From assembly GCA_934359755.1 (NCBI GenBank), contig CAKRLV010000005.1, positions 62,001-126,000 of the forward strand: 64,000 bases of DNA, written 5' to 3'. This stretch comes from an uncultured Agathobacter sp. Lineage in GTDB: Bacteria > Bacillota > Clostridia > Lachnospirales > Lachnospiraceae. Under the pieces are notes generated by a model. The model did not search any database. It was not told the DNA's origin and saw nothing but the letters and a program-made list of their open reading frames with translations. Position numbers and translations under genes: made by a program. Shown here one piece after another: positions 25,342 to 34,807 of this stretch. The stretch's first letter is position 1. The number at the start of each line of letters is the position of its first letter.

Positions 25342-27273
25342 ATGGAGTTGGTATATACAACAGATGAATGTATTGGATGCAATAAATGTATTCGAGTATG
25401 CAGCTGCATAGGTGCATGTATTTCCAGTACAGAGAATGGTAAAGACAGAATTACAGTTGACCCGGAAAAATGTATCGCATGTGGTGCCTGTATTGATGCG
25501 TGCGAACATCATGCAAGAAAGTATAACGATGACACAGAGCAATTTTTTGAGGATCTCAAGAAAGGGGAGCGTATATCACTTCTTCTGGCACCGGCTTTTG
25601 AAGCAAATTATCCATCTGAATATGAACGTATATTAGGGGGCCTTAAAGGACTTGGAGTGAACAGAATAATAAGTATATCCTTTGGAGCAGATATTACTAC
25701 ATGGGCATATATTAATTATGTGCAGAAGAATAATTTCATCGGAGGAATTTCACAGCCATGTCCGGCCGTAGTTGGATATATCGAAAGATACCTGCCAGAG
25801 CTTTTACCAAAGCTGTTTCCAGTACATAGTCCAATGATGTGTGGTGCTATATATGCCAGAAAGCAGATGGGAGTAACAGACAAGCTTGCATTTATCAGTC
25901 CATGTATCGCGAAGAAAGCAGAGATAGATGATCCAAATACAAATGGACTTATCTCATATAATGTGACATTTGATCATCTTATGGAGTATATAAGAAGCCA
26001 CAATATCAGCGGAAATCTTGCCAGGGATGAAGTTGAATATGGACTTGGATCTATTTATCCAATGCCGGGTGGATTGAAGGAGAACGTATACTGGTTTCTT
26101 GGCAAAGATATTTATATCAGACAGATTGAAGGCGAGAAACATGTATACGATTATCTCAACAAGCATAAGGACGAAATCATAAAAGGTTCAAACAAAGCAT
26201 TTATGATAGATGCATTAAACTGTGGAATGGGATGTCTTTACGGAACAGCAGTAGAAGAGCAAAAGGCTCATTCTGATGATACTCTCTACAATATTACAAA
26301 GATTCAGGAAGCATCCAAGAAGAATGACAGATTAAGTGCCTGGTCGAGAAAGCTGACACCACAGCAGAGGCTTAAGAGACTTAACAAGCAGTTTGAGAAG
26401 CTTAATCTTGATGATTATATCCGAAACTATACAGACAAATCATCCAAATGTAATTATAGCATTCCTACAGATGCTGAACTTGACGCAATATTTAAGGATA
26501 TGCTTAAGGATACACCGCAGTCAAGAGAAATCAACTGTGAGTGCTGTGGATATGAGACTTGTACAAAGATGGCTACGGCTATCCACAATGGTTTCAATAA
26601 GAAAGAAAACTGTATTCATTTTGTTAAGTCAGAGATACAGAAGGAAAAAGAGATTACTCTTGAGATGGCAGAGGAGCTTAAGAGCGACAAGAATGCTATT
26701 GAAGAACAGCAGCAGATTATTAATGAGTCTGTCAACAAAGCTAATGTTCTTTTTGAAAGCCTGTATCAGGCCGTTGGAGAGATGGCTGTCGGTAATGACA
26801 ACAATGCAAAAGGCAGTACAGATATCACAACAGACATGAAGAAAGTATCTGATTTCTGCGCATCACTTGAAAGTGAGATGCAGGGAATCTCAACTCTTCT
26901 TGATGAACTAAGTGCCAACAACGAAGAGGTTGTATCTATCGCATCACAGACAAACCTTCTTGCTTTAAATGCAAGTATTGAGGCTGCAAGAGCTGGTGAG
27001 GCTGGTAGAGGATTTGCGGTTGTTGCGGATGAGATTAATGCGCTTGCACAGAACTCTAAGAATACTGCAACAAAGAGTAATGACAGCCAGCAGAAAGTGC
27101 TTGACTCTGTAAACAAGATACGTGAAGAGACAACAGATCTCTTACATGTAGTAATGGAAGTAAATGACAGAGTGCAGCAGCTTGCCTCATCAACTGAAGA
27201 AATCGCTGCATCTTCAAACAGCATAGTTTCAGCCGCTGACGAGGTAAAAGCAACACTTGAAGTATTAAAATAA
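25342..27273 (+). CDS. Soluble fusion of [FeFe]-hydrogenase-like sensor and methyl-accepting chemotaxis domain
   Basis: 643 residues from ATG 25342, with AGGGAGG nine bases upstream. Order: two ferredoxin-type [4Fe-4S] motifs (Cys 10/13/16/20 and 44/47/50/54); a hydrogenase large-subunit-like domain (~75-310) with L1 QPCPAV (Cys140), L2 SPCIAKKAE (Cys188) and L3 NCGMGC (Cys294, Cys298); a further Fe-S motif (Cys 399/402/407/424); then a chemoreceptor signalling hairpin (~430-643) with tip NASIEAARAGEAGRGFAV. There is no signal peptide, membrane helix or HAMP. In hydrogenases L1 is TSCCP; here the first, proton-shuttling Cys is Pro while the ligand Cys is kept, as in a sensor rather than a catalyst. 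Likely a cytosolic redox or H2 chemoreceptor feeding CheA. Confidence 0.88.
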   Translation: MELVYTTDECIGCNKCIRVCSCIGACISSTENGKDRITVDPEKCIACGACIDACEHHARKYNDDTEQFFEDLKKGERISLLLAPAFEANYPSEYERILGGLKGLGVNRIISISFGADITTWAYINYVQKNNFIGGISQPCPAVVGYIERYLPELLPKLFPVHSPMMCGAIYARKQMGVTDKLAFISPCIAKKAEIDDPNTNGLISYNVTFDHLMEYIRSHNISGNLARDEVEYGLGSIYPMPGGLKENVYWFLGKDIYIRQIEGEKHVYDYLNKHKDEIIKGSNKAFMIDALNCGMGCLYGTAVEEQKAHSDDTLYNITKIQEASKKNDRLSAWSRKLTPQQRLKRLNKQFEKLNLDDYIRNYTDKSSKCNYSIPTDAELDAIFKDMLKDTPQSREINCECCGYETCTKMATAIHNGFNKKENCIHFVKSEIQKEKEITLEMAEELKSDKNAIEEQQQIINESVNKANVLFESLYQAVGEMAVGNDNNAKGSTDITTDMKKVSDFCASLESEMQGISTLLDELSANNEEVVSIASQTNLLALNASIEAARAGEAGRGFAVVADEINALAQNSKNTATKSNDSQQKVLDSVNKIREETTDLLHVVMEVNDRVQQLASSTEEIAASSNSIVSAADEVKATLEVLK

Positions 27274-27277
27274 AATT

Positions 27278-27313
27278 ATAAGTATAAGTATAAGTATAAG
27301 TATCAGTATCAGT
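27278..27313. repeat. Hexanucleotide tandem repeat
   Basis: About six units of ATAAGT (last two ATCAGT) between the convergent chemoreceptor and AraC genes; it runs into the AraC stop codon at 27309-27311. Confidence 0.85.
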
Positions 27314-28181
27314 TCTTTCGATATTGGCGGGGGGTCATACCGTACCTCGCCTTGAAAGAACGATTGAAATACGAAAGATTGTCAAATCCGACTTCGACGG
27401 ATATATCAAGTATGGCATCATCAGAACTTTGTAATAGTCTGGCAGCCATAGTGAGTCTGTAATCTTTTAGATATTCTATAAAAGAAGTTCCCATTGTTTC
27501 TTTAAAATAACGCATAAAATGTGATTCCGAAAAACCAATTACACCGGCAATTTCTGCGATTGTGATTTTATTGGCATAATTATTTTCGACATATTTAATT
27601 ACTATTTTCATTTTATCGATAGTTTTGCGGTCTTTTTTAGGCGTAACAAGATTCCTGCATCTGTTATCAAGAATAAAAAAGAACTGGTACAGCATGCTTT
27701 TTATGTAAAGCTGGTAGCCTTGTGGCTTGGTCTTGCATATTTCATCACAGGCATCGATAGGTGCAACGATATCATTAAAATATGGATATACCTGTGAAAA
27801 GACGGTAGGAACAGTGATTTTGCCCTGCGTAAGAGGTTTAAGAAAATCCTCATTTACACTATCTGATTTCTTTGGAACAAGCATTGTGTGGTCAAAAATA
27901 ATATTTTCATATTCCATGGATTCATCTTTGTACTGTGCAATAGAGTGGAGCTGTCCAGGAAGAATAAATACCAGGGTAAGAGCTGATACGTGGTATTCCT
28001 TGAAGTCGACAGTGACAATTCCCTGTCCTTTCTTTATATAGATGATTTCAATTTCATCATGCCAGTGTGGTGGTACAAGTTCAAAGTCAAGAGGGATGGA
28101 ACATAGATATGTATTGTACGGAAATTCAAGTGTGGTATGTTCCTTTTTTTCCTGATAGTTTTCATATTCTAAAATATTCAT
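27309..28181 (-). CDS. AraC family transcriptional regulator
   Basis: 290 residues. The start is taken at the ATG complementary to 28179-28181, six bases after GAGGA; other in-frame starts (28187, 28196) sit on top of that site. The N-terminal cupin domain has PHWHDEIEIIYIKKGQG (~38) and FILPGQLH (~75), typical of sugar- or small-molecule-responsive AraC proteins. The C-terminal ~100 residues carry two helix-turn-helix motifs, with ITIAEIAGVIGFSESHFMRY and ISVEVGFDNLSYFNRSFK followed by YGMTPRQYRK. It is divergent from glgP, which could be a target; both face the gap 28182-28415. Confidence 0.88.
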   Translation of the reverse strand: MNILEYENYQEKKEHTTLEFPYNTYLCSIPLDFELVPPHWHDEIEIIYIKKGQGIVTVDFKEYHVSALTLVFILPGQLHSIAQYKDESMEYENIIFDHTMLVPKKSDSVNEDFLKPLTQGKITVPTVFSQVYPYFNDIVAPIDACDEICKTKPQGYQLYIKSMLYQFFFILDNRCRNLVTPKKDRKTIDKMKIVIKYVENNYANKITIAEIAGVIGFSESHFMRYFKETMGTSFIEYLKDYRLTMAARLLQSSDDAILDISVEVGFDNLSYFNRSFKARYGMTPRQYRKN

Positions 28182-28233
28182 ATGCATTCCTCGCAATTAT
28201 TAAGTGTACTCAAAATGTCAGACAGGCTATAAG

Positions 28234-28268
28234 GCGGCTCACAACTGTGAAAGTACTGAACCATTACG
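28234..28268 (+). repeat. Dispersed leader element, 3' part only (upstream of glgP)
   Basis: GCGGCTCACAACTGTGAAAG and the following TACTGAACCATTACG match the 3' third of the complete element at 8845-8984. It has the same orientation as glgP. The 5' two thirds are absent. Confidence 0.65.
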
Positions 28269-28415
28269 TGTCTATTATAAATGTGTTAGTATAATTTTAA
28301 AATAAATGATAGGATTGTGCAAGTTTATAATCATATATGACAGGAAATTGATATAATAGCGCTGTATACTTGGATTATCAAATAACAACGGATTAATTCT
28401 TGGGAGGAAATTAAG

Positions 28416-30668
28416 ATGGCAATTATGCAGGAAATCGAAACAAAGTTACAGAAAGGAATCAGCGTAAGCTCAAACGAGGAAGTTTACTTCGCACTTCTTG
28501 ATCTTGTTAAAGAGAAAGCAGAAGACAAGGTTTTAAATGAAGGTAAGAAGAAATTATATTACATTTCAGCAGAGTTCCTCATTGGAAAGCTTTTATCAAA
28601 CAACCTTATCAACTTAGGTCTTTATGATGAAGTTAAAGAGACACTTGCAAAGAACGGAAAGTCACTTGCTGAAATCGAAGAGGTTGAACTTGAGCCTTCA
28701 CTCGGAAATGGTGGACTTGGACGTCTTGCAGCATGTTTCATCGATTCAATTGCTACACTTGGATTGAATGGTGATGGTGTTGGACTTAACTATCACTACG
28801 GATTATTCAAACAGGTATTTGAGAATAATCTTCAGAAAGAGACTCCAAATCCTTGGATTACAGAGAAGAGCTGGCTTACAAAGACAGACATCACATATCC
28901 AGTTAACTTTGGTGGATTTACAGTACAGTCAAGACTTTATGATATAGATGTAATCGGATACAACAACCGTACAACAAAGCTTCACTTATTCGACATCGAG
29001 TCAGTTGATGAGTCAATCGTAGGAGATACAATTGATTTCGATAAGGAAGAGATTGAGAAGAACCTTACATTATTCTTATATCCAGATGATTCAGATGAGA
29101 AGGGACGTCTTCTTAGAGTATACCAGCAGTATTTCATGGTATCAAATGCAGCAAGACTTATTCTTGCAGAGGCAGAGGCAAAGGGATCTAACTTACATGA
29201 TCTTGCTGATTATGCAGCAGTTCAGATTAACGATACACACCCATCAATGGTTATTCCAGAGCTTATCCGTCTTCTTCAGGAGAAGGGAATCCTCATGGAC
29301 GAAGCTATTGAAATCGTATCAAAGGTATGTGCTTATACTAACCACACAATCCTTGCAGAAGCTCTTGAAAAATGGCCTATTTACTTCTTAGAGAAGGCTG
29401 TTCCACAGCTTATGCCAATCATTCGTGAACTCGACAATAAGGTACGTGCTAAGGTATCAGATGAGAGCACATATATCATTCAGGGCGATCTTGTACACAT
29501 GGCACACATGGATATTCATTACGGATATTCTGTAAATGGTGTTGCATACCTTCATACAGAGATTTTGAAGAACTCTGAACTTAATAACTTCTACAAGTTA
29601 TATCCAGAGAAATTCAACAACAAGACAAATGGTATCACATTCCGTCGTTGGTTAATGTCTTGTAACCCAGAGCTTTCAGCTTATATTACAGAGCTTATTG
29701 GTGATGGATGGAAGAAAGATGCAAATGAATTAGAAAAATTAGGAAACTTCCTAAATGACGATGCTGTACTTACTAAGATTGTAGATATTAAGAATGGCAA
29801 GAAGACTGACCTTGCTAAGTATCTCAAAGATACACAGGGACTTGATGTACCAGATAACTCAATCTTTGACATTCAGGTTAAGAGACTTCATGAGTACAAG
29901 AGACAGCAGCTTAACGTGCTTTACATCATCCACAAATATTTCGAGATTAAAGCTGGTAAGAAGCCTTCAACACCAATTACATGTTTCTTTGGTGCAAAGG
30001 CAGCTCCTGCATACATCATTGCAAAAGATATAATTCATGCAATCCTTTGCTTACAGCAGATTATCAACAATGATCCAGAGGTAAGTCCATACCTTAAGGT
30101 ATTCATGGTAGAGAACTACAATGTTACATTAGCTGAGAAATTATTCCCAGCAGCAAATATTTCAGAGCAGATTTCACTTGCTTCAAAAGAGGCATCTGGA
30201 ACAGGTAACATGAAGTTCATGCTCAACGGAGCTATCACACTTGGAACAAGTGATGGAGCTAACGTAGAGATAGCTGAGCTTGTTGGTGATGAGAATATCT
30301 ATGTATTTGGTGAGGATTCACAGACTGTTATCGATAGATATGAGAGAGGTGATTACTGCTCTAAGGATTACTATGATAAGGATGCAGATATCAAGCAGGC
30401 TGTAGACTTCCTTGTAAGTGATGAGATGTTAAAGGTTGGTTCTAAGGAGAACTTAGAGAGACTTTACAATGAACTTTTGAACAAAGACTGGTTCATGACA
30501 TTCCCAGATTTCGAGGATTACTGCAAGACAAAAGAGCGTGCATATGCTGATTATGAGGATAAGAAAGCATGGGCTAAGAAGATGCTTGTTAATATCAGCA
30601 AGGCTGGTTTCTTCTCATCAGACAGAACTATCAAACAGTACAATGATGAGATTTGGAAATTAAACTAA
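28416..30668 (+). CDS. glgP: Glycogen/alpha-glucan phosphorylase
   Basis: 750 residues, GGGAGGAA before the ATG. It cleaves alpha-1,4-glucan with phosphate to glucose 1-phosphate. Seen: YYISAEFLIG near residue 47, EPSLGNGGLGRLAACF near residue 93, KRLHEYKRQ near residue 490, and the PLP-lysine region EASGTGNMKFMLNGA near residue 590 followed by GTSDGANVE. The protein is shorter than the ~815-residue E. coli enzyme, as in other clostridial members. Codon use looks highly optimised. A -10-like TATAAT at 28352-28357 has only a weak -35. A strong terminator follows. Confidence 0.95.
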   Translation: MAIMQEIETKLQKGISVSSNEEVYFALLDLVKEKAEDKVLNEGKKKLYYISAEFLIGKLLSNNLINLGLYDEVKETLAKNGKSLAEIEEVELEPSLGNGGLGRLAACFIDSIATLGLNGDGVGLNYHYGLFKQVFENNLQKETPNPWITEKSWLTKTDITYPVNFGGFTVQSRLYDIDVIGYNNRTTKLHLFDIESVDESIVGDTIDFDKEEIEKNLTLFLYPDDSDEKGRLLRVYQQYFMVSNAARLILAEAEAKGSNLHDLADYAAVQINDTHPSMVIPELIRLLQEKGILMDEAIEIVSKVCAYTNHTILAEALEKWPIYFLEKAVPQLMPIIRELDNKVRAKVSDESTYIIQGDLVHMAHMDIHYGYSVNGVAYLHTEILKNSELNNFYKLYPEKFNNKTNGITFRRWLMSCNPELSAYITELIGDGWKKDANELEKLGNFLNDDAVLTKIVDIKNGKKTDLAKYLKDTQGLDVPDNSIFDIQVKRLHEYKRQQLNVLYIIHKYFEIKAGKKPSTPITCFFGAKAAPAYIIAKDIIHAILCLQQIINNDPEVSPYLKVFMVENYNVTLAEKLFPAANISEQISLASKEASGTGNMKFMLNGAITLGTSDGANVEIAELVGDENIYVFGEDSQTVIDRYERGDYCSKDYYDKDADIKQAVDFLVSDEMLKVGSKENLERLYNELLNKDWFMTFPDFEDYCKTKERAYADYEDKKAWAKKMLVNISKAGFFSSDRTIKQYNDEIWKLN

Positions 30669-30716
30669 AATCAGGTATATGATCATTTGATTGATACAAC
30701 TCTATATATTGCCAAA

Positions 30717-30747
30717 ACACATCGGTGTAATGCCGATGTGTTTTTTT
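30717..30747 (+). terminator. Rho-independent terminator after glgP
   Basis: ACACATCGG and CCGATGTGT arms around TGTAATG, then a run of Ts. Confidence 0.92.
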
Positions 30748-30838
30748 CGGCAAAAATGATTTACAATATGATTAAATGAGAATGTGAATGCGTATTTTTT
30801 CCTAGTAAAAAAAATAAATATGATATATAATGATAAGA

Positions 30839-30877
30839 AGGTCAAAATATATTTTGCCCCTCATTTATGATATTTAC
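30839..30877. repeat. Copy of the TATTTTGCCCCTCATTTATG motif
   Basis: A 22-base sequence at 30850-30871 is identical to 58228-58249; a diverged form lies in the hairpin before spoVAC. Here it lies in the 307-base gap between glgP and the TPR lipoprotein gene, which otherwise holds the glgP terminator and AT-rich sequence without a clear promoter. Confidence 0.65.
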
Positions 30878-30975
30878 AGAAGTAATTTATATGCATATAT
30901 TAAGCATATGACATAGATAAATTTACATTTTATTATACCAAGTAAAACGGAAATATATATATTACAGGAGTTGAA

Positions 30976-31941
30976 ATGAAGAGAATATACAAGATTTTGG
31001 TAGTATCTGGTATTGCACTTTGCATCTGTATGGCTATAGCTGGATGTAAGAGCAGCAAGAATAAAGAGCAGCAGGAAGCGTACAGACAGTATGGTATAAG
31101 CTGTATGAAAAGTGGAAATTATGAGGAAGCACTTAAGGCATTTCAGAATGCGCTAGACCAGTCAATAGGAGGTGTTGGTGATTCTGAGGTTGATATCTGC
31201 CTGTATAAGGCAAAGACTCAGTACTTAAGCGGAGATACAAAGGGAGCCAAAGAGACTTACGATGCCCTTATCAATTATAAAGGATATGCGAGTGCTTACT
31301 ATCAGAGAGGTTGTTTTTATTTTGTGCAGGGTGAGAATAAAAAGGGACTGGCTGATTTTGAGAAGGCAATCGAAAAAGACAGCAAGAACTATGAATTATA
31401 TATAGGAGTGTACGAGACACTAACTAATAGTGGATACGGCAAGAATCCGGAGAATTATCTGAAGACAGCCCTTAAGATAAAAGGTTCAAAGGCATATGAT
31501 CTCATGATGAAGGGGCGTATATATATGCTTCTTGGGGATTATGACAAAGCAATCACGAATCTTAAAGAAGCTGTGGATAAAGATGAGCAGCAGGCTAATT
31601 TTTATCTGGCACAGGTATATGCAGCAAAAGGTGATGACAAACAGTCTGATGCATGTTTTAAGGAATATACAAAGAGCGGTGATGCAAGTGCAGATGATCT
31701 TGCTTCTATGGCAGAGACTCTTATGGAAAAGGAGGACTATGAGACTGCGAAGCAGTATCTCGAGGCCGCATCTTCCATGAAGGATGTCACTGATTTGCAG
31801 ACTATTAAGAAGGACATAATAATCTGCTATGAGAATCTTAGTGATTATGATAAAGCAAGAAAGCTTATGGAGTCATATATAAAGGATTATCCAAATGATG
31901 AGGACGCGCAGAAGGATTATACTTTCCTTAAAACAAGATAG
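30976..31941 (+). CDS. TPR-repeat lipoprotein
   Basis: 321 residues. Lipoprotein signal peptide with lipobox AIAGC, lipidated Cys24. The mature part consists of tetratricopeptide repeats, for example YRQYGISCMKSGNYEEALKA (~37-56), YYQRGCFYFVQGENKKGLAD, KGRIYMLLGDYDKAITNLKE and YENLSDYDKARKLMESYI. It should be an outer-face membrane-anchored scaffold for protein-protein contacts. Partner unknown; hflX starts 52 bases downstream. Confidence 0.87.
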   Translation: MKRIYKILVVSGIALCICMAIAGCKSSKNKEQQEAYRQYGISCMKSGNYEEALKAFQNALDQSIGGVGDSEVDICLYKAKTQYLSGDTKGAKETYDALINYKGYASAYYQRGCFYFVQGENKKGLADFEKAIEKDSKNYELYIGVYETLTNSGYGKNPENYLKTALKIKGSKAYDLMMKGRIYMLLGDYDKAITNLKEAVDKDEQQANFYLAQVYAAKGDDKQSDACFKEYTKSGDASADDLASMAETLMEKEDYETAKQYLEAASSMKDVTDLQTIKKDIIICYENLSDYDKARKLMESYIKDYPNDEDAQKDYTFLKTR

Positions 31942-31993
31942 TTTTGTCTTAGAATAGTTATATAGATGTTAGAACAGTTATATAAAGGTAGAT

Positions 31994-33241
31994 ATGGCAG
32001 AGATATTTAAAAATGAAGAGATAGAAGAAAAAGTTATACTGGTGGCTGTAAGTGAGAATGATGGTGATGATACCATGGATTCAGTTGAAGAACTTGCAGA
32101 ACTTGTCAGAACCGCAGGGGCGACTGTTGTCGGAACTGTCATTCAGAATCGAGAGCGGATTCATCCGGGAATGTATGTTGGAACAGGAAAAGTAAGTGAG
32201 ATAGAAGAACTTATAGCTGTTACAGGGGCGAATGGAATTGTCTGTGATGATGAGCTTTCGCCAGCACAGATGAAGAATCTTGAAGATATTCTGGATATAA
32301 AAGTGATGGATCGGACTCTTATTATCCTTGATATTTTTGCGTCGAGGGCAACCACCAGCGAAGGTAAGATTCAGGTTGAACTGGCGCAGCTTAAATACAG
32401 CAGGAGTCGTCTTGCTGGTTTTGGACGCTCGATGTCAAGACTTGGAGGCGGTATTGGAACAAGAGGACCCGGTGAGAAAAAGCTTGAGATAGATAAGCGT
32501 CTTATAAATGACAGAATAGCGCAGCTTAACAGAGAGCTTAAGGAAGTTCGAAAGCATAGGGAAATAACAAGGCAGAAGCGCCAGAAAAATGATATGAGCG
32601 TGGTGGCAATAGTTGGATATACAAATGCGGGTAAGTCTACGTTGTTGAATCATCTGACAGATGCAGAGGTTCTTGAAGAGGATAAGCTTTTTGCAACACT
32701 TGATCCTACAACCAGAATACTTGAACTTCCAGGAAGACAGCAGGTATTACTGACAGATACAGTTGGATTTATCAGGAAACTGCCACATCATCTTATTGAA
32801 GCTTTTAAGAGTACACTTGAAGAGGCTAAATATGCTGATTATATTTTTCATGTGGTGGATGCATCAAATCCACAGCATGATAAGCAGATGCATATTACGT
32901 ATTCGACACTTGATGATTTAGGTGTAAAGGACAAGACGATAATTACACTTTTTAACAAGCAGGATTTAAGGACGGATGATGAACCTCTCAGTGATTTCCG
33001 GGCTGATTATGTGCTTAATATATCAGCAGGAAGGGACGATGGCTTAGAACAGGTCAAGGAATTACTGGCAGAGATTTTAAGAGAGAATAAGGTATATATC
33101 GAGAGAACTTTCTCGTATGCGAATGCAGGAAAGATTCAGATGATCCGCAAATATGGTGAGCTTATTTCGGAGGAATATGTGGCAGATGGAATAGCGGTGA
33201 AGGCATATGTTCCGATGGATGTGTATGGCAGGTTAGATTGA
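31994..33241 (+). CDS. hflX: GTPase HflX
   Basis: 415 residues. The N-terminal HflX domain includes GTVIQNRERIHPGMYVGTGK near residue 46 and a glycine-rich GRSMSRLGGGIGTRGPGEKK loop near residue 140, then a coiled coil. The G domain has GYTNAGKST (G1, ~210), DPTTR (G2), DTVGFI (G3, ~254) and FNKQD (G4, ~318). HflX splits stalled or hibernating 70S ribosomes under heat or antibiotic stress. Length is standard. Confidence 0.95.
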   Translation: MAEIFKNEEIEEKVILVAVSENDGDDTMDSVEELAELVRTAGATVVGTVIQNRERIHPGMYVGTGKVSEIEELIAVTGANGIVCDDELSPAQMKNLEDILDIKVMDRTLIILDIFASRATTSEGKIQVELAQLKYSRSRLAGFGRSMSRLGGGIGTRGPGEKKLEIDKRLINDRIAQLNRELKEVRKHREITRQKRQKNDMSVVAIVGYTNAGKSTLLNHLTDAEVLEEDKLFATLDPTTRILELPGRQQVLLTDTVGFIRKLPHHLIEAFKSTLEEAKYADYIFHVVDASNPQHDKQMHITYSTLDDLGVKDKTIITLFNKQDLRTDDEPLSDFRADYVLNISAGRDDGLEQVKELLAEILRENKVYIERTFSYANAGKIQMIRKYGELISEEYVADGIAVKAYVPMDVYGRLD

Positions 33242-33279
33242 TGTATATTGTGACTATATAGGAAACATCCTATATGAAT

Positions 33280-33315
33280 AAAGCGGCAGGATAAAGTTCT
33301 ATGCCGCTTTAATTA
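33280..33315 (+). terminator. Hairpin after hflX
   Basis: AAAGCGGCA and TGCCGCTTT arms with a 13-base loop, followed by AATTAT; a poor T-run makes it a weaker terminator than others here. Confidence 0.6.
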
Positions 33316-33341
33316 TACATCCGTTCATCTGAGATGGCCTC

Positions 33342-33399
33342 ATTAGTACTGTGAGAGATATGTTCGCATGCGCCTTTTGTGTCGCGCAACTGTACTAAT
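33342..33399. other. Palindromic element in hflX-acyltransferase gap
   Basis: ATTAGTAC and GTACTAAT form 8-bp perfect outer arms ~42 bases apart; the interior holds GTTCGCATGCGCC and GTGTCGCGCAAC, which can form smaller stems. Role unknown. Confidence 0.4.
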
Positions 33400-33435
33400 T
33401 TAACAAGCTTTTTATCGTTTTCTATAGGGACAGAG

Positions 33436-33464
33436 TTCTCAAAACATGATATTTCGGATATAAT
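33436..33464 (+). promoter_or_regulatory. Candidate promoter of the acyltransferase-hydrolase operon
   Basis: TTCTCA, 17-base spacer, TATAAT, 60 bases before the GTG at 33524. Confidence 0.5.
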
Positions 33465-33523
33465 ATCACTAAACTTATGAGTATTAAGAACTAAAATCTA
33501 TTAAGAAGAAGGTTAGAACCAAA

Positions 33524-34807
33524 GTGAAAGATACAAAAAGAAAATCAATAAGGTGGTACAAGTTAGACAACACGGCACATTTGTTTCCAGTAATTGCAGG
33601 AGAAAGCATGACAAATGTCTACAGAATAAGTGTAACCTTGAAAGAGGAGATTGACCCATCTATATTGCAGGAGGCATTAAGCTTAGTGCTTCCAAAGTTT
33701 GACGTATTCAATGTAAGACTTCGCACCGGCATATTCTGGTATTATTTTGAAGAGAATGGCAAGAAAGCACCGCGTGTAGTTGAAGAGAGTTTGTTTCCAT
33801 GCAGACAGATAAGGCCAAACAGGAATCGGAATTATCTGTTTCGCGTGACTTATTATAAGAATAGAATTAATCTTGAGGTATTTCATGTTCTGACAGATGG
33901 AATGGGAGGAGTGAATTTCCTAAGAGAGCTTACTTACCAGTATCTACGTCTTGCGCATCCACAGCTTCTTGAGGTGACTAGCGATGGTCTCTCTGAGGAG
34001 ACTTCGCTTAATATAGAAGACAGCTTTGTGAAAAATTATAAGCAGAGTAAAGCCAGCGGTTTCAAGAAGGAAAAAGCATATATTCTTCATCTTGATAAGC
34101 TGCCTAAAGGCGAATTCGGTGTTATGCATGGTTTCATGCCGGTGTCGCAGCTTAAGGAAGTCAGCCACAGATATGGTGTGTCAATCAATGAATATTTTGT
34201 TGCATGTTATATGTGGAGCATATACAGTGAATGTCTGCACGGAATGCCATCAGAGAGTCCGATAAGGGTAGCGGTTCCTGTGAATTTGAGACCGTATTTT
34301 GATTCTGTTACTACTAAGAATTTCTTTGTAATGGTTTCAGCAGAATTTCTTCCTGACAAGGCGGGTTATACTTTTGATGAGATTGTAGCAATAGTAAAGG
34401 AAAGCTTAGCTTCCCAGATTACGAAGCAAAATCTTGAGAATTTGTTTTCGTATAGTGTGTCTAATCAGATGAATATACTTATGAGACCGATACCTTTGCC
34501 GATTAAAAATATGGCAATTAGTGCAGTATACACGAAGTCTGCACTTGCTAATACTACGACGATTACCAATATTGGAAATATTTCTGTAGATGATGCGTAC
34601 AGACCATACATTGAGATGTTCCACGCATTTATTGCAATGTCAAAGGGGCAGTCGCTGAAAGGAACTATTTGTTCATATGGAGATACTCTTGCATTTACTT
34701 TTACTTCTATATTTTCAGAGACTATGGTGCAGAGGGCATTTTTCAGACAGATTACAAAAGACGGCGTGGATGTATCACTAGAGACGAACGGGGTGTACTA
34801 TGAGTAG
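33524..34807 (+). CDS. Condensation-fold acyltransferase (alcohol acetyltransferase/PapA-like)
   Basis: 427 residues from a GTG with AAGAAGG upstream. The fold is that of CoA-dependent acyltransferases and nonribosomal condensation domains: a HVLTDGMGG motif near residue 121 gives the HxxxDG active-site signature, and VPVNLRPYF near residue 247 matches the second-half motif of this superfamily. It should transfer an acyl group to a hydroxyl or amine; substrates are unknown. Next gene overlaps by 8 bases and a third by 4, forming a tight operon with a zinc-ribbon membrane protein and an alpha/beta hydrolase. Confidence 0.78.
   Translation: MKDTKRKSIRWYKLDNTAHLFPVIAGESMTNVYRISVTLKEEIDPSILQEALSLVLPKFDVFNVRLRTGIFWYYFEENGKKAPRVVEESLFPCRQIRPNRNRNYLFRVTYYKNRINLEVFHVLTDGMGGVNFLRELTYQYLRLAHPQLLEVTSDGLSEETSLNIEDSFVKNYKQSKASGFKKEKAYILHLDKLPKGEFGVMHGFMPVSQLKEVSHRYGVSINEYFVACYMWSIYSECLHGMPSESPIRVAVPVNLRPYFDSVTTKNFFVMVSAEFLPDKAGYTFDEIVAIVKESLASQITKQNLENLFSYSVSNQMNILMRPIPLPIKNMAISAVYTKSALANTTTITNIGNISVDDAYRPYIEMFHAFIAMSKGQSLKGTICSYGDTLAFTFTSIFSETMVQRAFFRQITKDGVDVSLETNGVYYE

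Noticed and set aside
26766..27224. 152-codon minus-strand open frame opposite the chemoreceptor domain
   Set aside because: A by-product of repeated Ala/Ser/Glu codons in the coiled coil; no ribosome binding site and no recognisable product.
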